A DNA stretch of 64,000 nt, taken from contig NC_092541.1 of NCBI RefSeq assembly GCF_037038585.1, positions 2,911,445 through 2,975,444 on the forward strand. Direction: 5' to 3'. Within the stretch, counting starts at the first letter, position 1. The number at the start of each line of letters is the position of its first letter. A program made the position numbers and the translations under genes. Below are positions 26,801 to 40,363 of this stretch, piece after piece. The notes beneath the pieces are model-generated. The model was not told the origin of the DNA, ran no database searches, and was given only the letters and a program-made list of their open reading frames with translations. The stretch comes from Patagioenas fasciata. Its lineage: Eukaryota > Chordata > Aves > Columbiformes > Columbidae.

Positions 26801-29800
26801 AGTGACCCAAAGCAGTCTGTAAGAGCTGGACATTGCAGTATTTATTGCAGCCAAATGAGCAGAAAAGCTGCAGATTTGAGGTTCTGTTACAACTTTCCCT
26901 CCACAGAGCTGGTCCTCCTGCCCCATGCTCAGTTGCCCTGGCCATGCGCTGTGCTGCACACACACCTAGAAGTGACGGATAACACTAAGTTGTAGAGCTG
27001 CGTGATGAATGGTTTGCACCGTGCACTTTTACCCACCTCACCTGTGTGCTCTGCACGCTCATTTGGCACTGTGGCCTGACTCCCCTGACCAGCATCGTCT
27101 CACCATTTCCTTAGGCTCTCCCATCTATCTGCATCCACCTGCTGTCTGTCTTATGTTTGTTTGTTTGTGGTTATGAACAAATATGAGCATCAACAACTCA
27201 GTGATAGATTTTCTGAGTCAAATGTGAGAAGAGTTCAAATGTCTCATCTTCTGTCCTTTCTTCTCTCTGCTTTCTCGTAGCCAACAGCTTGCTCTTAATT
27301 CTCTTCACCCAAGACTACCTGTAACCGTATCAATTATCTAAACTAAATTGCACCAAAATCAATGAGAAGATGCTCCTTAGCACCCCCTAAAATAAAGGTT
27401 TTCCATTGCCCTCATGCTGTGTTAGCATTAACTACTGCATTTCCACCAGGCTCGCAGACGGGTGAGCCGAGTGGCAGGGACACCCTCAGCCCTTGCTCAG
27501 GAGAGTGTGGTGACAAAGGGGAGCTGGTGTGTTCAGAGCCACCACTGCTCCCTCCAGCCCCTCTCCCTCCTGCCCCAGACACAGCCTTGGCTGCTTTGCA
27601 GTTGTTCATAAACACCATCTACATCTGTCCTGAGCCATGAGATGTATTAATCAATTTGATGAGGATGTTAAAGCTTTCTCTTTGCACCTAATTATGGGCT
27701 GATTTATAGTACTGGCCTCGTGTTTGATGGAGCTCTCCCCTTGGCAGTGATTTACATGGCATTGGCACCAACCTCTCCATCTCTCCAATACTCTGTCATT
27801 TTCTCTGCCCCTCTTTCTCTTTCGTTCTGCCTCCCCTGGCCATCTCCCCCCTCCTTCCCACACCCCTCTGCTCTATATTCCCTCGTGAGAGCCTAATGAC
27901 ATGTTGACAGACCAGTGAAACATTGCTCCCTGTTCACGGCATCTGTCTCTGGCTCGGTGGCTCCCCAGTGCTCTCTGACACATCCAGATGGACGGGTTGG
28001 CAGGCGAGGCAGCGCCTCTGGCTGTTGCCCCAGTGCGAGCCCTGCAGCTCCACAGCTTTCCTTCTGGAGGTGGTTGTTGCAGAGCTCTAGGCTCCCCGAG
28101 GGGATATCTCCATGCTGGCAGGGGTCTGGGGATCCCCCCAGCCTGGTTCTCCAAACTCCACTGAAATTCTCTAATGAAATAATGAAGCAATTAAGTAGTG
28201 ATTCAGACTTCCGCAGTGTGACTCACCTGAGGATCTCAAAATTTCCGGGGCTGGGGAGGCTGGGGAGGTTTTATTTCACTTTAGTAGCTGAGAGGAAACT
28301 TAATCACAGAGGCATCAGGGGGCTGCGTTTCTGAAAGGTGCAACTGATACAGTCATCCCACTCCAGTTATTACCTAGAGGTTCCTCTTTTGAAGTTAATG
28401 GGGAATGTGGGAGGAGGATGAAGCAATTACACCAGTTTCACTCGGCTCTGTGAATTAACTCTGCCCCAGAGCAGAACCTGTTCCATATGTTTCAGTCTTA
28501 CCCTTGCTTTTTTTTTTTTCTCTTTTTCCCTTTTATTTTCCCTTTTCCTTTCCCTTTTCCTTTTCGTGTTTGATTTGCTACCTCTGAATGTTCTAACTTT
28601 ACCTGCTTTCAATTAGGAGGTCTGATGTGTGGGGAAATTATAACAGTGGTGCGTACTTGAGCTCAGGAGCTGTACTTCCAACTCCAGCAGGCGGTGAGGT
28701 TTTCGATGGCACATACTGCTCCTGCATCCGTCCTCAGGTTACGTGTGCGCTCGCTCCCCTTTAAGCTGTGCATTCCCATTCCCCACATGCAGCTGCCACT
28801 TTGCATAGCAGGTGGTTGGTCCTCCAGCTGCCAGATGTGCCCAGGAGACCAGATGTTTTGTGTGTTCAAAATGAGCTGTACATCTGCAATGTATAGATGG
28901 ATTCAGCGGTGTGTGCTGAAATGAGCACAACAGTATGGAAGGTGAAATCTTCTCCTATTGCATTACTAATAATGTTGTGACAATAGAATTTCTAGTCTGT
29001 CCTTTCTTGTAAGAAAATTACAGGTTACCAGAAACTTACACTTTTTGCTTTGCCATGATGAAACTGAAGCCTGTTTCCACTCTCTGAGATTGAGTCATCC
29101 AAAGTCAACTCACAACCAGACTAATGACTTTGAAAATCTGAACTTCGGAGTGGCACCAAAGATAAACTTGGCCAGTTGTAACGTATACCAAAAAAGTCAA
29201 AAGTCCAAATATGGATATCAAGATATATTCATAGATACACCACACCACGTGCCACTGCGGTTCATGAATCCCTGTCAGTCTCATGAAGACCAAGATCTTG
29301 GCTCGACAAGATGCCCTGTGCACGCAGGTGTGCATATGTGCAAAACTGTGCGGCGCTTTTGCCTGCAGATTGCACATGTGTTCCATTGCACTCCATAAAA
29401 TGCATATTAATGGTGCTGAAGCTGGAGTCCTGTCCAGAGAAGCAGATGCTTGTCGATGGCAAAGCTGGCTGCGCTGAACAGATGAAAAGATATCTCTGCT
29501 GCTGAGTGAATTCCATCAGACCAGGAGCAGCTGCTCTAAAGCTTCTGAAAGCAAAAATCCTCATGAATAAATATTAGGAGGGAAAAATGAGGCTTCTAGA
29601 GAACAAAAGGAAGCAGAGGAAGTTTCTGAGAGATGCTGAGACCTTTCATCTCAGTAAAATATGCAATTAACACAACACACACATCTCCCCCAGAAAGGCC
29701 TTGCATTTGTTCAGGGTGCCTATAGGATCAGAGATAAGGTTTCTTTTGGTGAACAAGGAAGACCATAAACTGCTGTTCCTCTGCCTGTCAACACAGGAGC

Positions 29801-31334
29801 ACTTGACATTAGTGATTTCACAAAGTTACTGACTCAGCCTCCTGCAAATGCTCCGCAACCATTTGATCTCAAGGGAAACTGTTGGGGTTTCAGGTTCAGA
29901 AATGTTTGGCATTCCCTTGAAAAACAGTGCCCATATTGGAGGATGGCCACCCCTTGGAGCAGCGTTGCATTCCTCTCTGTGGCGTTGCTTCCAGGTACCA
30001 AAGCAAAGCTGCAGTAGCCCTGTTTACACCTGCGTGATGCAGATGTAAATCGCCACTGGATCAGTGTGCCGCACAGAGGACTGTGGCAAAGCGAGGTGTA
30101 GTGCAAAGGGAGACTTGCAGCCTCAGCATTCTCCATTTTTACAAGGTATCTGGTGATAAGGTGAGGCAGAAGTGGCTTCATCTCTTCTGGGACTGAAGGA
30201 TGAGCTTGAGAGCAGCTGTGACTCGCATGCTTTCTGTGCAGACCGCCATCTGCTAGGCCAGCTTTCCTCAGCCTGCAAGATCTGCAGGGCACTCCCAAAG
30301 AGCTGACCTGAGACTATCTGCTGGCGCACGGGGCTGCGGGACAGTTGGCTCCATTTGACATGTCCAGTCCCTTTGCACTGCATGAATGAGAACCTGGCTG
30401 CACGCTGAGCTGGGACTTCCCCCTTCCCATGAGCTTTAGAGCCCAGGTCCAAGCAGCGTCTTTTCCTGTCCCTCCCCACAGCTCAGATGCCACCAGGACA
30501 TGACGTGTCGCTGCCTCATCGCCGGCTGACTCGGTGCGATGGCTGTGAGGAGCAGCTTCCTTCTTTCTCATTCAAGCCGTTTGAACCACTTCTTGATGGC
30601 AACCTGGAAATCTGTTTCTCTGTCTTGCAGTGTGCTCACCCCTTGGAGCTATCAGTTTATTATAGATAAAAAAAATAGGGATAACTACAGATGGCTCGCA
30701 GCTGGAGGAAAAAACAGACACAGATTTCTGCTGGCTGCAGTCTCAATTGAGCCCAGGATAATTCCCTCCTTCTGTTTCTTCTGGGTGAAGAGATGCAGTT
30801 CTTTCTGTTCCTGTAAGCAGTAATAGGTAGGCTGAATTGGTGCAAAAACAGTAACAGACGGAAGCAATCAAAAAAGTCCAGAATGACTTTGCAGAATAGA
30901 ATTTTCCCTATTAGTCTTTGTTTTTTTTTCTTTTCCCTTTCCTTTCTCTCTTTCTTTCACATTTTTGCACCCACAATGAGCAGGTGCAATTCAGTATTTA
31001 CAGAGTTCCATGCGTTCTGAAGCAAGTTGTGCAATAAATCCCTCTCAGAAGAGTGACAACTTCAATTCATGCTATCTCCATGAAATACCTCCCATTCCTC
31101 ATTCTCATGTCTGTCTCTTTTCTCCCCTTTATTTTCCATCAGATATGCAATTGTAGCTTCTGGTCAAAAATAATCTGATACAGGATGCTGTGTTTAGAAA
31201 ACAACAGTTAACAAGTCCTGAAACACTGGTATCTTCCACTAGACAAGGATCCAGATTTCGTGCATGTGAAATCCCCAACATTATCTCCTGTGCTTTTTGG
31301 GTGAGTCTGGTGCATCTGGACTCACTCACTTATC
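23801..31334. other. Gene-free intergenic region, part 4
   Basis: No coding exon is supported. There is an AT-rich, low-complexity-free block at about 24900-25650, and a pyrimidine tract of T and CCCTTTT repeats at 28508-28566. Other stretches are unremarkable. Reading frames over 100 codons here lack any domain likeness or conserved motif. Confidence 0.55.
28508..28566. repeat. Pyrimidine-rich low-complexity tract
   Basis: A poly-T run passes into repeated CCCTTTT-like units. It is simple low-complexity sequence with no other feature. Confidence 0.75.
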
Positions 31335-31620
31335 TGTTAGATATGAGGATTTATCTGATTTACAAATTCTGGAGAAGGTACAAAGAAGGGCTATAAATTG
31401 ATCAAAGGTATGGAGGGTCTTAGCGATGCTGATAGACAGAAGTGTTTAATCTCATGCAGTTTGGAGAAACTGAGATTACAGGGTGGGATGTTGGGTGTAG
31501 AGAAAGATATGGGGGAGAAAAGGCTGTTCTTGCTCTCCGTGAAAGCAGATCTGAGAGACGGGGATAAGAATGCCTTCGAACTGAGCAGGAACAGAGACAT
31601 ATGCAGCTGCTCTGAGAGGC
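31335..31620 (+). mobile_element. Old CR1 LINE fragment, plus orientation
   Basis: The run CTGGAGAAGGTACAAAGAAG followed by a GATCAAAGGTATGGAGGGTCT segment and GTTTGGAGAAACTGAGATTA follows the order of the CR1 3' region in sense orientation (CTGGAGCGGGTCCAGAGGAG, then GATCAGAGGGCTGGAG, then GCCTGGAGAAGAGAAGGCT). It is strongly diverged. Boundaries are approximate. Confidence 0.5.
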
Positions 31621-34600
31621 TGAAGTCATGCTGTCAAATATTTTTACTCACAATGTAGCTTCGCTAATGCGTTGTTTTCTGCCCTTCAGTGTGATGGAAA
31701 GCCAAACCAGAGCCCAAACCCTACAGGACAACCAGTAATTACAGAAGACTTATTTTCCTTCCTTAGCTAAACCAGGAGGGTAAGATACCCTCCCTGGTAA
31801 ACGGAGCGAAACCCAGGAAAAATGCAGCATCCGTCAACATTAAAAACAAAGTCATGGGGAGCACTTTTCTGTTTGAGCAGCGTCTGATAGTAGTGACGGG
31901 GCAAGGTTTCCTTGTCAGCATGCTGTGGATCTGCAGTTCCTCAGCAGGACTGAGATGGCTCTGTTGCTTTTGATTTGGTTTCCTCGTTGCTTTAGATTTG
32001 GTTTCCCTTTCGGAAGGCGAGGGAGAGGAGGGCCAGGCTGCTGGGTGATCCACAAGGGTGCATCTGTGGGCTGGATGGCCCAGGGTGCTGCTGTCCAGTG
32101 CCAGCTCTTAGGCCTTGGGGTTGTTTCTACTGTAACTATAATTAGGAAAGGGGGCTCCTTGTTTATTTAGGCTGAGAGCTTTAAGATAAATGACAGCTCC
32201 GAAGATGCTTTTCAGCACTTCATAAATCAACTGCCAGCTGGCCAGTTTCACCTCTGAAATGTCTCCTGCTTTTTTTCCTTGCTTTTTTTTAGTCCCAACT
32301 TTGGAAAGATGGTATAACCAAAAGGGAAGAATCCTCCAGAGAAACAACCGCATTTGGGGAGGGGGGCGGGGAAATGACTTCATCCTCGAAAGATTCAGGG
32401 TGTTCAAAATCCCAGCCCATTGCCCCACTGCAGTTACTAAATGAAAGCCGCTAGAATTTGCTCTCACTGCAAATTCGCAAAGGGCAGAGTCACGCAGCAG
32501 ACGGACCGACACATCCTCAGCTGCCACAACAGACATTTTCCTCATTTCATTTAATGCCTCTTCTTGCTGTCTCACTCAGCACACCCAGAGAGTCGCTGGT
32601 GTTCCTTGTCGTTGGCTGAGTTGCTGTGATTCCTGCACGGCTCCCAGGGCGGTTGGTGCCAAGGACCCAGCGTCCCCTTTGTGCAGAGCTGGGTGAGATT
32701 CCTGCCACCAGGCTGCTGACAGCCCCGCAGCCTCTGCGGCCAGAACCGAGCAGCACTTGAACTCCCACAGCGGGCTCGCTTGGCAAGGCTCTGGGCTGTT
32801 CTCCCACCTCCTGCCAGGCCTGGAACCACATTTTGTCCATGTGCGAGGGTGGGGTACGATGCAAAACAGGAGTGAGGCCTTTGGATTCTCAGAAAAGCAC
32901 TGACAAAATCTGTGGTGGTTGACATTTAGGATCCTAGATTCTAGCGCTGTACAATCTGAAGAGATGGAGTTGTTCTTTTGTTTTGGAACTGAATTACAGA
33001 CTAAACATCATTCTTGCAGCAGAGGATGACACCAGGCCCCAGGTTTCTTTCTAGATGGGTGAGAAACGTGCTGTGGCGGTGGGGCATGTTCCTCTTCTTT
33101 CAAGTGTGCTTTTCTGGGCATCTAAATTTAGCCATGAATGGAAGAGCCAGGAGTTCTGGCCACAGACCAACATAAATGCAGCAGAGACAAAAGGAAGAAA
33201 CAGAATGAGTAGGAAATCATGTAAAGAGGAGACAAATGACTAACAAAGGTATTTGTAGCTTTTAGACAGATCTTCAGAGGCTATAAAACTGCATGAATCT
33301 CAGGTGCGTGTCACAACATTGCTGAGACAACCGCACTTAAATTAGCTAGATTGTGAACTCGGGTAAACTGGCCTGGCTCCACCGACCTCTTGTAAACCAT
33401 GGAGAATAATGAGGAAAAGTTTCTTTTCAAAGAAGAAGTGGAAAGACTGAGATGTTTAACAAAGGGGCCTAGAAAAGCGCCGAGCACTGGACAATCTCCA
33501 CCTGGTTGCATTAAACCAGTCTCTACATTTTTCAAAATCCACCCGTGCTTTAATCTCTGCTCCATTTCACATTTCCTTGTGATGTTGTCCAAAGAAATGC
33601 ACTCATTGGCAATAAGCTTAACAGCCACCACAAAGCTCAACAGGACCTTGATGTGGCTTTTAAAAAACCCCAAACCCTTAACTGCTGAGGCTCACGAATT
33701 TTTTCTCCTCAGCAGATGTTATAGGGGGACTGAAGCTTGGCAAACATTTGCAGACACGGAGAGCGTTCGTACTGATGGCCTGATTCTCATTTACATTGAA
33801 CTGCCTTTACAATTCTCTGGTTTGGAAAAAAGGGTCTCTAAAGTGCGTGTGAAAGCAACTTATGTAAAGGGACCTTAGCAGGAATGAAAATCAGGCTGCT
33901 GGTCTCCCCAGGCAGATGAGGGTTATAAATACAGCTAGCTTAGCTTTCTTGTTTGTAGCCCAACATTCCTGATATTAACTTATCTGTATAAGTCTGCTAT
34001 AAACGTCAAATTCTTTCACCAATAGCCCCATGACAGCTATAGGCTCTGTCTCCATATTCCTGGTTATCCTGGCTGTTCCTGAGGGCGGTGGTACCATCTA
34101 GAAACTGTTATCCTGAGTCAGGACCTTATGTTCAGGTACAGAAGAGCAAAAAGGTGTTCAGTCCAGAATGTTTCCTGGCTTGCAGGACAGCACAACTTCA
34201 TCACTCAAAGACCAGGTTTGGGATTTTCTTCTTCCCCTTTGATCTGTGGTGAAGCAACAGCTGCGACAGCAGCAGCTTCAAGCACTGAGATCTTGAAGCA
34301 GGAGGAAGTGGGATGCACGATACCTTCAACCCCCTCCCATCCTTTCCAGCACCGAGGCAGTGATTCAAACCCGTTTTTACATACGCTGCTCTCAGACTTC
34401 TGTGCATTGATTTTAAAGTGTCTGACTCGCTTGGGGCACAACGGTTCTCTTTACAGACACTTACAACAGTAAACTTCCAACATCACCCCCTGACGCACAG
34501 TCTGATGTCCAGGAGTGCCAGGGGTTGTACTCCAGGAACTGGAAACTGCTTGGCCCATCTCAGAGCCAACCTACACTTCCAGAAACTGCAATAATTCACA

Positions 34601-37600
34601 GCATTGTGCATCCTAATCGCACATCACTAGATTAGGTGGAAGCAGCCTCTTCATCTCTACTGTGTTCAAAAAACATCGTAGAGAATTACTCCCATGGTTT
34701 CTAGCTTTGGAAAGAGGGGAACGTGTTTTTACAAGCTTAGAGGCGTTTCCTCCTCTGGTGATAGTGAAGCTGGGCACGACATAAGTGGTGACAGTTTATC
34801 TGGAGATGCTGCTGTGTTCATTAAGAGGAGCTGTTGCTGTTTATCTGCATCTTGTCTGCAAAATCAGGTGTTCAGAAAACAAATGCTCCATGTTGTCAGC
34901 ATGCTGTGATACTGGTGTGGAAAGCGGGAGACTTCCAGAGGCACACACCAGACTCTGGAGCTGCTCTTTGCTGGGAGATGCTGTTCCTCCTTACAAATGC
35001 TTTGGTGGTGGACAGGAAACCAACCCAACTCTAAGAGGAAGTCTCCTTTCTCATCCAAAACTCTATCCAGGAAAAATCAGAGAATATTTAAAGCCTTATG
35101 AGCAACTTTTAAAATATTGTCTTAGGCAGACTGGTACATCATACAGGGAGGAATAGGAATAGTACTGCAGGTGAGCCATCCCAGCCAGGGTAGGTGTGTG
35201 TCTCTGAGCTGGCGCTTTGTGCTTGGTGCAGAACAACCCCAGGGCAGCGGGCACTTGTAAGGCTCAGCTCATCTCTTGAACCAGAGTCCGGTTGAACTGC
35301 ACAGGCAAAGCGCCTGTTGCCCTCCACCAGCTCCAGAGTCTGGGTGGCTGCACTGCATGAAAACCTGCACACCGTGAGCATCCAAAGTTGGCAGAGATGA
35401 GTCCCTCGGCTGAGATCTGCTGGTCAGTCTTTATGAACAAGATGAGCCTGCATTTTTGGGATAGAAAGATGCCCATGTTTGTCATCCTACTGACACAGCT
35501 TCTTTTTTTCAAGCTAAGCAAACAGTCTGGGCTTGCTTTCCTGATTTACCGTTTTTCTCTCTAGGAAATGACACAAACTGACACAATGTATTAGTTACTC
35601 AGAGGTTTCAAAGCCTCAGCCAGCTTCTCAGCAGCCAAGAGCACTTGTTGAGAAAAGGGAAATCAATATGATGAGAGAAGCAGGCGTGTGTGATTTAAAA
35701 TAGACCATTTTAAAGTCACTGAGCCTGGTTCTCTGTTCCCTTATCCTTTCTATGTGACCTGCATGGTCGATGTTTTCACAATGGTGGATGAGCGAAGATC
35801 TTGTCTGAAGTGATGTGCAGGGTTTCCAGGTTCTCCAGGAGACACAGCACCAGCTGCTGTACTGGGAGGTGCAAGAAACCTCTGCAAATGCAATTATCAA
35901 ATCACCTCCCCACTAGGAAACTTTCTGCCTCACACCCACCTGTTAGAGGTTCGTTTATACCCCTCAGCACAAACTCTACAAAACTCTGAACATTTCCTCT
36001 CTCTCCCTCCTTTTCTGTATCAGACAGGGATGGTGTTTCTTACTTGGATTGCTTCTAACAGCAATCACTCTAAGTGTCCGTATTAAAAACTGAAGCCACA
36101 TGTTTAACCATTTGCTTTTGAAACCCTAAGCCCTGAAAAAGCAAAGGACACCCTCTAGAAGGGCTGCACCAGCATTTCAATCAGCCTCAAGACGTTAATA
36201 TTTCCCGCCGTTCTCTCTTAATTTAAAAAAACTTTTAAAGAAAAAAAAAAAAGGCCCCATATTTAATATCTCCTGATCCCTTGAACACAAGAACCACTTG
36301 ACCCTTCTGCATAAACTGCTGTTGGCCCCTGGCAGCTGCAGCCCGTGGCCTGCAGCGCTCTGTGCGCGGGGGTATCAGGCAGAGCACAGCTCGTGTGCTG
36401 CTCACCCAGCCCGATAGAGCAGCTTATCAGCCAGCACAGCACCGCGGCAGCCGGGAAAGCGGCCGGGAGAGATGATGTATTGCCCTCAGCCCTAACAGTG
36501 TGGGTCAGACACAAACCAGGTGGAGGGGAGGGAGCCGGCACCTTCTGTAAACAATCTCCTGTCTCGGGTGAAACAGCTCTAGGCTGAGATGCTGGATTAA
36601 GAAAGCGATTCTTACCCTGGACGGAAAGTTAAAGGGCAGGGGTGATAATGCACTGGTGGCCAAAGGTGGCTGGGGGAACTTCGCCATTACTCAGCAGTGG
36701 TTCGTTTGACCTGGCAGGAGAACATCTGATATCTAAACAGTCCCACTCATCCTGAAGCACTCAGAAACCTCTACACTAAATATTTGATGCCCTTGTTTGA
36801 TAATGTTTATTTTGCTTTCTCCCCACCTGTGTGAGGCTAATACGCTCTGAGTGGGGAAAACATGGGGTAGCACATACCAGAGATAAAACACTAACTTGTA
36901 ATCTGTTTTAAACAGGAGATTTATGAGATATACGATGAAGCTGACTGGAAAAAATAAATTACTATGGTGCCCAGTTTTGCATTGGTCTGAATCCTGGATT
37001 CTCTTTCTGGTTTTGTCCCTATGCAGGAAAGAGAAAACCACATTCACATCTGCCTGAATGTCCTTGTTTGTCAGAGATACAGTAAAACCCTGTTACACGG
37101 GTTGCCCTGGTACCATTGGCTCAGTGCTTTCGCATTCCCAGACGCAGGTTTAAAAACTCTTTATTAAAAGAAAGAGCTGGCTGTCACTTTCTAACAAAAA
37201 GTAAATAATAGAAGTGGTCACAGCACTGGTTCTATTGCTCTTAATCCGAGATAAACCCTTATTTTATCTGCCGGGTTATTAAAAGCGCACCTTTACCTGT
37301 GAAAGTTCAGGTGAAAATGGGGTAAAAGCTGGAAGGATGCAGGCTATAAGTATGTTTAAAATGTTATCTGTTCTTTCTCAAACATGTCTTTCCAGCTCAG
37401 GTATTTACATGCTGATAACCTTTTGGTCCCAATGGTGCTAGAGACTTCGTGCCTTGTATTTCAAAACTGATAAGAAATTGAAAGATGTGGAGACTCTAAG
37501 AAACATTTTGAAATGCAATCCTTCTCCTTTTCCCCAAGTTCCTTGGATTATTGTGCCACTTGAAACACTGCATTTCTGGAAATTATTTACTGTAGGAAAT

Positions 37601-40166
37601 CTTTTGTCCCAAAGAACATAGGAAGGAGATGTAACTTTGCGGAGTGCTGGAGGAGCTGTAACTGCCTTTGTTATTTGAAGGTTTGGCCTTTGTTCTCCCT
37701 TTGATCTGCCACTCTCCTGGATTCCTTCCTATCAGCAGATCAAGGAGAATTTTTATCTTGCTGGGACGCTTTGCATGTGTAACATTATTTTTTATTAAAA
37801 TCCTTTGACAGTAATATCAGGAGAAGTTTTGCAACTATCTCTACCCATTTACTCTTACAGGAGCTGAACAGACTAAAAAAACCCAATGTTTTTGATGTTT
37901 TAAATAAGATAGTGAGTAAATGTCCTTGGAATGCTTCTCCCCACCCCCTTTATACAGTCATGTGGCCACACTTCGGAAGATTGAGCCAAAAAGTAGAAAT
38001 GTAGCAATGTTGGACATATCTGAGAGCGGGAAAGTGGGGGAAGCTCATGCTGCTGTTTGACTTTCACCGAGCTGGGAGATACTGAGAATAACCTTTCTCT
38101 GAAGTTGCGTAAAATGAGTTCAGCAGATCTAAGGCCAAGCAGAAGTGCAGTTTTGCTGTAAAAAATGAACAAACGAATAAACAAAACCCATGGGAAGTGA
38201 TGCTGCCGAGCACAGACTGGAGGTGAAGTGAGTCTCTGGCACTGGATCCCATTCCTCGAGCCTGGGCAGAGTGAGGCTTCCCCGCCACCCCCACCTGCTG
38301 AGTGCACACAGGGGCTCATTCCCCCTGGCACCTCCCAAACTCTGCATTTAGTGAACAGGAACGAGGAAACTATGAGTGGACACACAGCTCTGAATTCGTT
38401 GCCAGAAACACCAGCAGTTTGCGCTTGATGCTGTTGACCTCTGATCACTGTGTTGGTTTTGTGTTCAAGTAGCTTGTACAAGACCAATATTATGAATTGA
38501 GTTTTAAAGTGGTGCAAAGGTCTTCAGAAGGAACAAAACTTAGCCTGTTAAGCTGTTGAAAAGATGCTGATAATGGCCTAAAATACTCTGATCTTGCAGA
38601 GACAGACCCCAAGAAGCACTCAGATGCTGAACAGATACTTTGCATGCATCGAATGCATTAGTTTGGTGACGTAACCACTTCTATGTTTCTCCTCACTGAG
38701 AGATGGTGACCACCAAAAACAGTGACTGTAACATGCTTCATCTGGACCACAGACCAGCACAGCAGGGTACCCAGGCCCTGGCACAGAGACGGTTAAGCAA
38801 GCCAGATGAGGTTCCAGTCATACCTTTCATAGCCAAGACTGCACACTTGATTTATATCCAGTGCTGATGATGACAGAAAAGTGCAGGCCAGTAAAAACAG
38901 GGCTCTTGCTGTATTTCATGTGTGACTGGACAGAGCTTAACAGAGCAGGTCAAAGACATTGCAAAAATTCAGGTCCTTAATAACCCCCCTGTTGTGCCTG
39001 TCACTGGAGGGCTGCGGGGGGGTCGCGCTGGGGCTGGCACTGCCTGCAAGCTGTGGTTCCTGCCCTTGGTACCGCTCAAACCTCCCTGCACACAGCCAGC
39101 CCAGCCCGCTCCAGCAGCCGGGAATGGCCTCAGAGCAGTGAGGGGTCTGGTCCAGCTCACCAACGTCACCGCCCTGCCAGCTGTTCCAGTGAACGGCAAA
39201 GGCACGGGGGACAGCCCAGCCAGCCCTGGTGCCTCTGGTGCCCGTCCCCTTCACATCCTCCTGGGAAACACTGCACACAACACAAATCCTTATCTCAGCC
39301 TTTCCCTGCTTCTTCCCCTTGTTAGCTTGAGAAGAAACCAAGGGTTTGTATTTGGATTGTGTTATCTGTGGGGCTTTTTGGGTGGAGCAGCAGAAACAAT
39401 ATTAAATGCACTAAAATACCTGTGGATTTTCACAGCACTGTCTGTTTCCTCTCGTGGAGGAGAGACAGGGTATGGGGCAAGGGGAAAAGATTTCCCCTTC
39501 CTTGATACGCACTTGAAAATGTGCTGAAATTGTAACAAGCCATTCAAAAAAAGCTCCCCTAGAAGACTCTATAAGTCTGTAGGCAACCAGCCTCCATAAT
39601 CAAGTCTTACAACATAGCTCGCTACTTCATAAATTTGAAATAAATCATAAAAGGGGCATATTAAAATAATTTGTATCAGTAGGGACTGATTTAAAGCCCA
39701 GCTCCTCATCCATCAATGAGATGCTTTCATTTGCTAGCATATTCCTCCAAACTGCAGGAAAAGCTTCGCCAAATCCATTAATAATAAAGAGAAGAGAGCT
39801 TTCACGGAGCAAATGGACAAAGGGAAAGTGGAGAATGATTCTCATAAACTTCTTTTTCTTTACAAGATCCACTCAAAAAATAATTATGGTAGACAAATGC
39901 TGCCGTGACTTTTGATCTTTTATTGAAGAACAATTAAGGACTCTTTCTAATGTATGAAAATAACCATTTTTTGCCATTCAGCTCAGGGTGGATGATACAT
40001 TAAAGGGGAGAGTGGCTGGGAGAAAAGAATCTGGAAGGCAGCAAACTCATCCACTTCCCCAGGGATGAGAAAATGATTGATCCTTTGGAAACCACTACGG
40101 AAATGGGTATTGGTGATGCTAAGGGAAGGATTTGCTCCTTTCCCCCTCTCTCAGCGTTCCAGCGTG
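31621..40166. other. Gene-free intergenic region, part 5
   Basis: No gene is recognised. An A-rich run lies at 36240-36252, and AT-rich blocks at 36780-37010 and 39590-39960 could be conserved non-coding elements, which one sequence cannot show. A GC-rich stretch at 38990-39270 yields several overlapping open frames on both strands, none resembling a protein family. Confidence 0.55.
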
Positions 40167-40363
40167 GGGAAGGGAAGGGAAGGGAAGGGAAGGGAAGGGA
40201 AGGGAAGGGAAGGGAAGGGAAGGGAAGGGAAGGGAAGGGAAGGGAAGGGAAGGGAAGGGAAGGGAAGGGAAGGGAAGGGAAGGGAAGGGAAGGGAAGGGA
40301 AGGGAAGGGAAGGGAAGGGAAGGGAAGGGAAGGGAAGGGAAGGGAAGGGAAGGGAAGGGAAGG
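40167..40363. repeat. Uninterrupted (AAGGG)n microsatellite, about 40 copies
   Basis: About 197 bp of pure GGGAA/AAGGG pentamers without a single visible interruption. Purity over this length points to recent expansion and probable length variation. The G-rich strand has regularly spaced GGG runs, so G-quadruplex formation is possible. It lies 6.5 kb 3' of the HOXB1 stop codon. Confidence 0.97.

Noticed and set aside
33399-33878. A 159-codon plus-strand frame starting MENNEEKFLF
   Set aside because: A charged N-terminal run looked gene-like, but the rest is without conserved motif, no flanking splice sites join it to other frames and no family is recognised.
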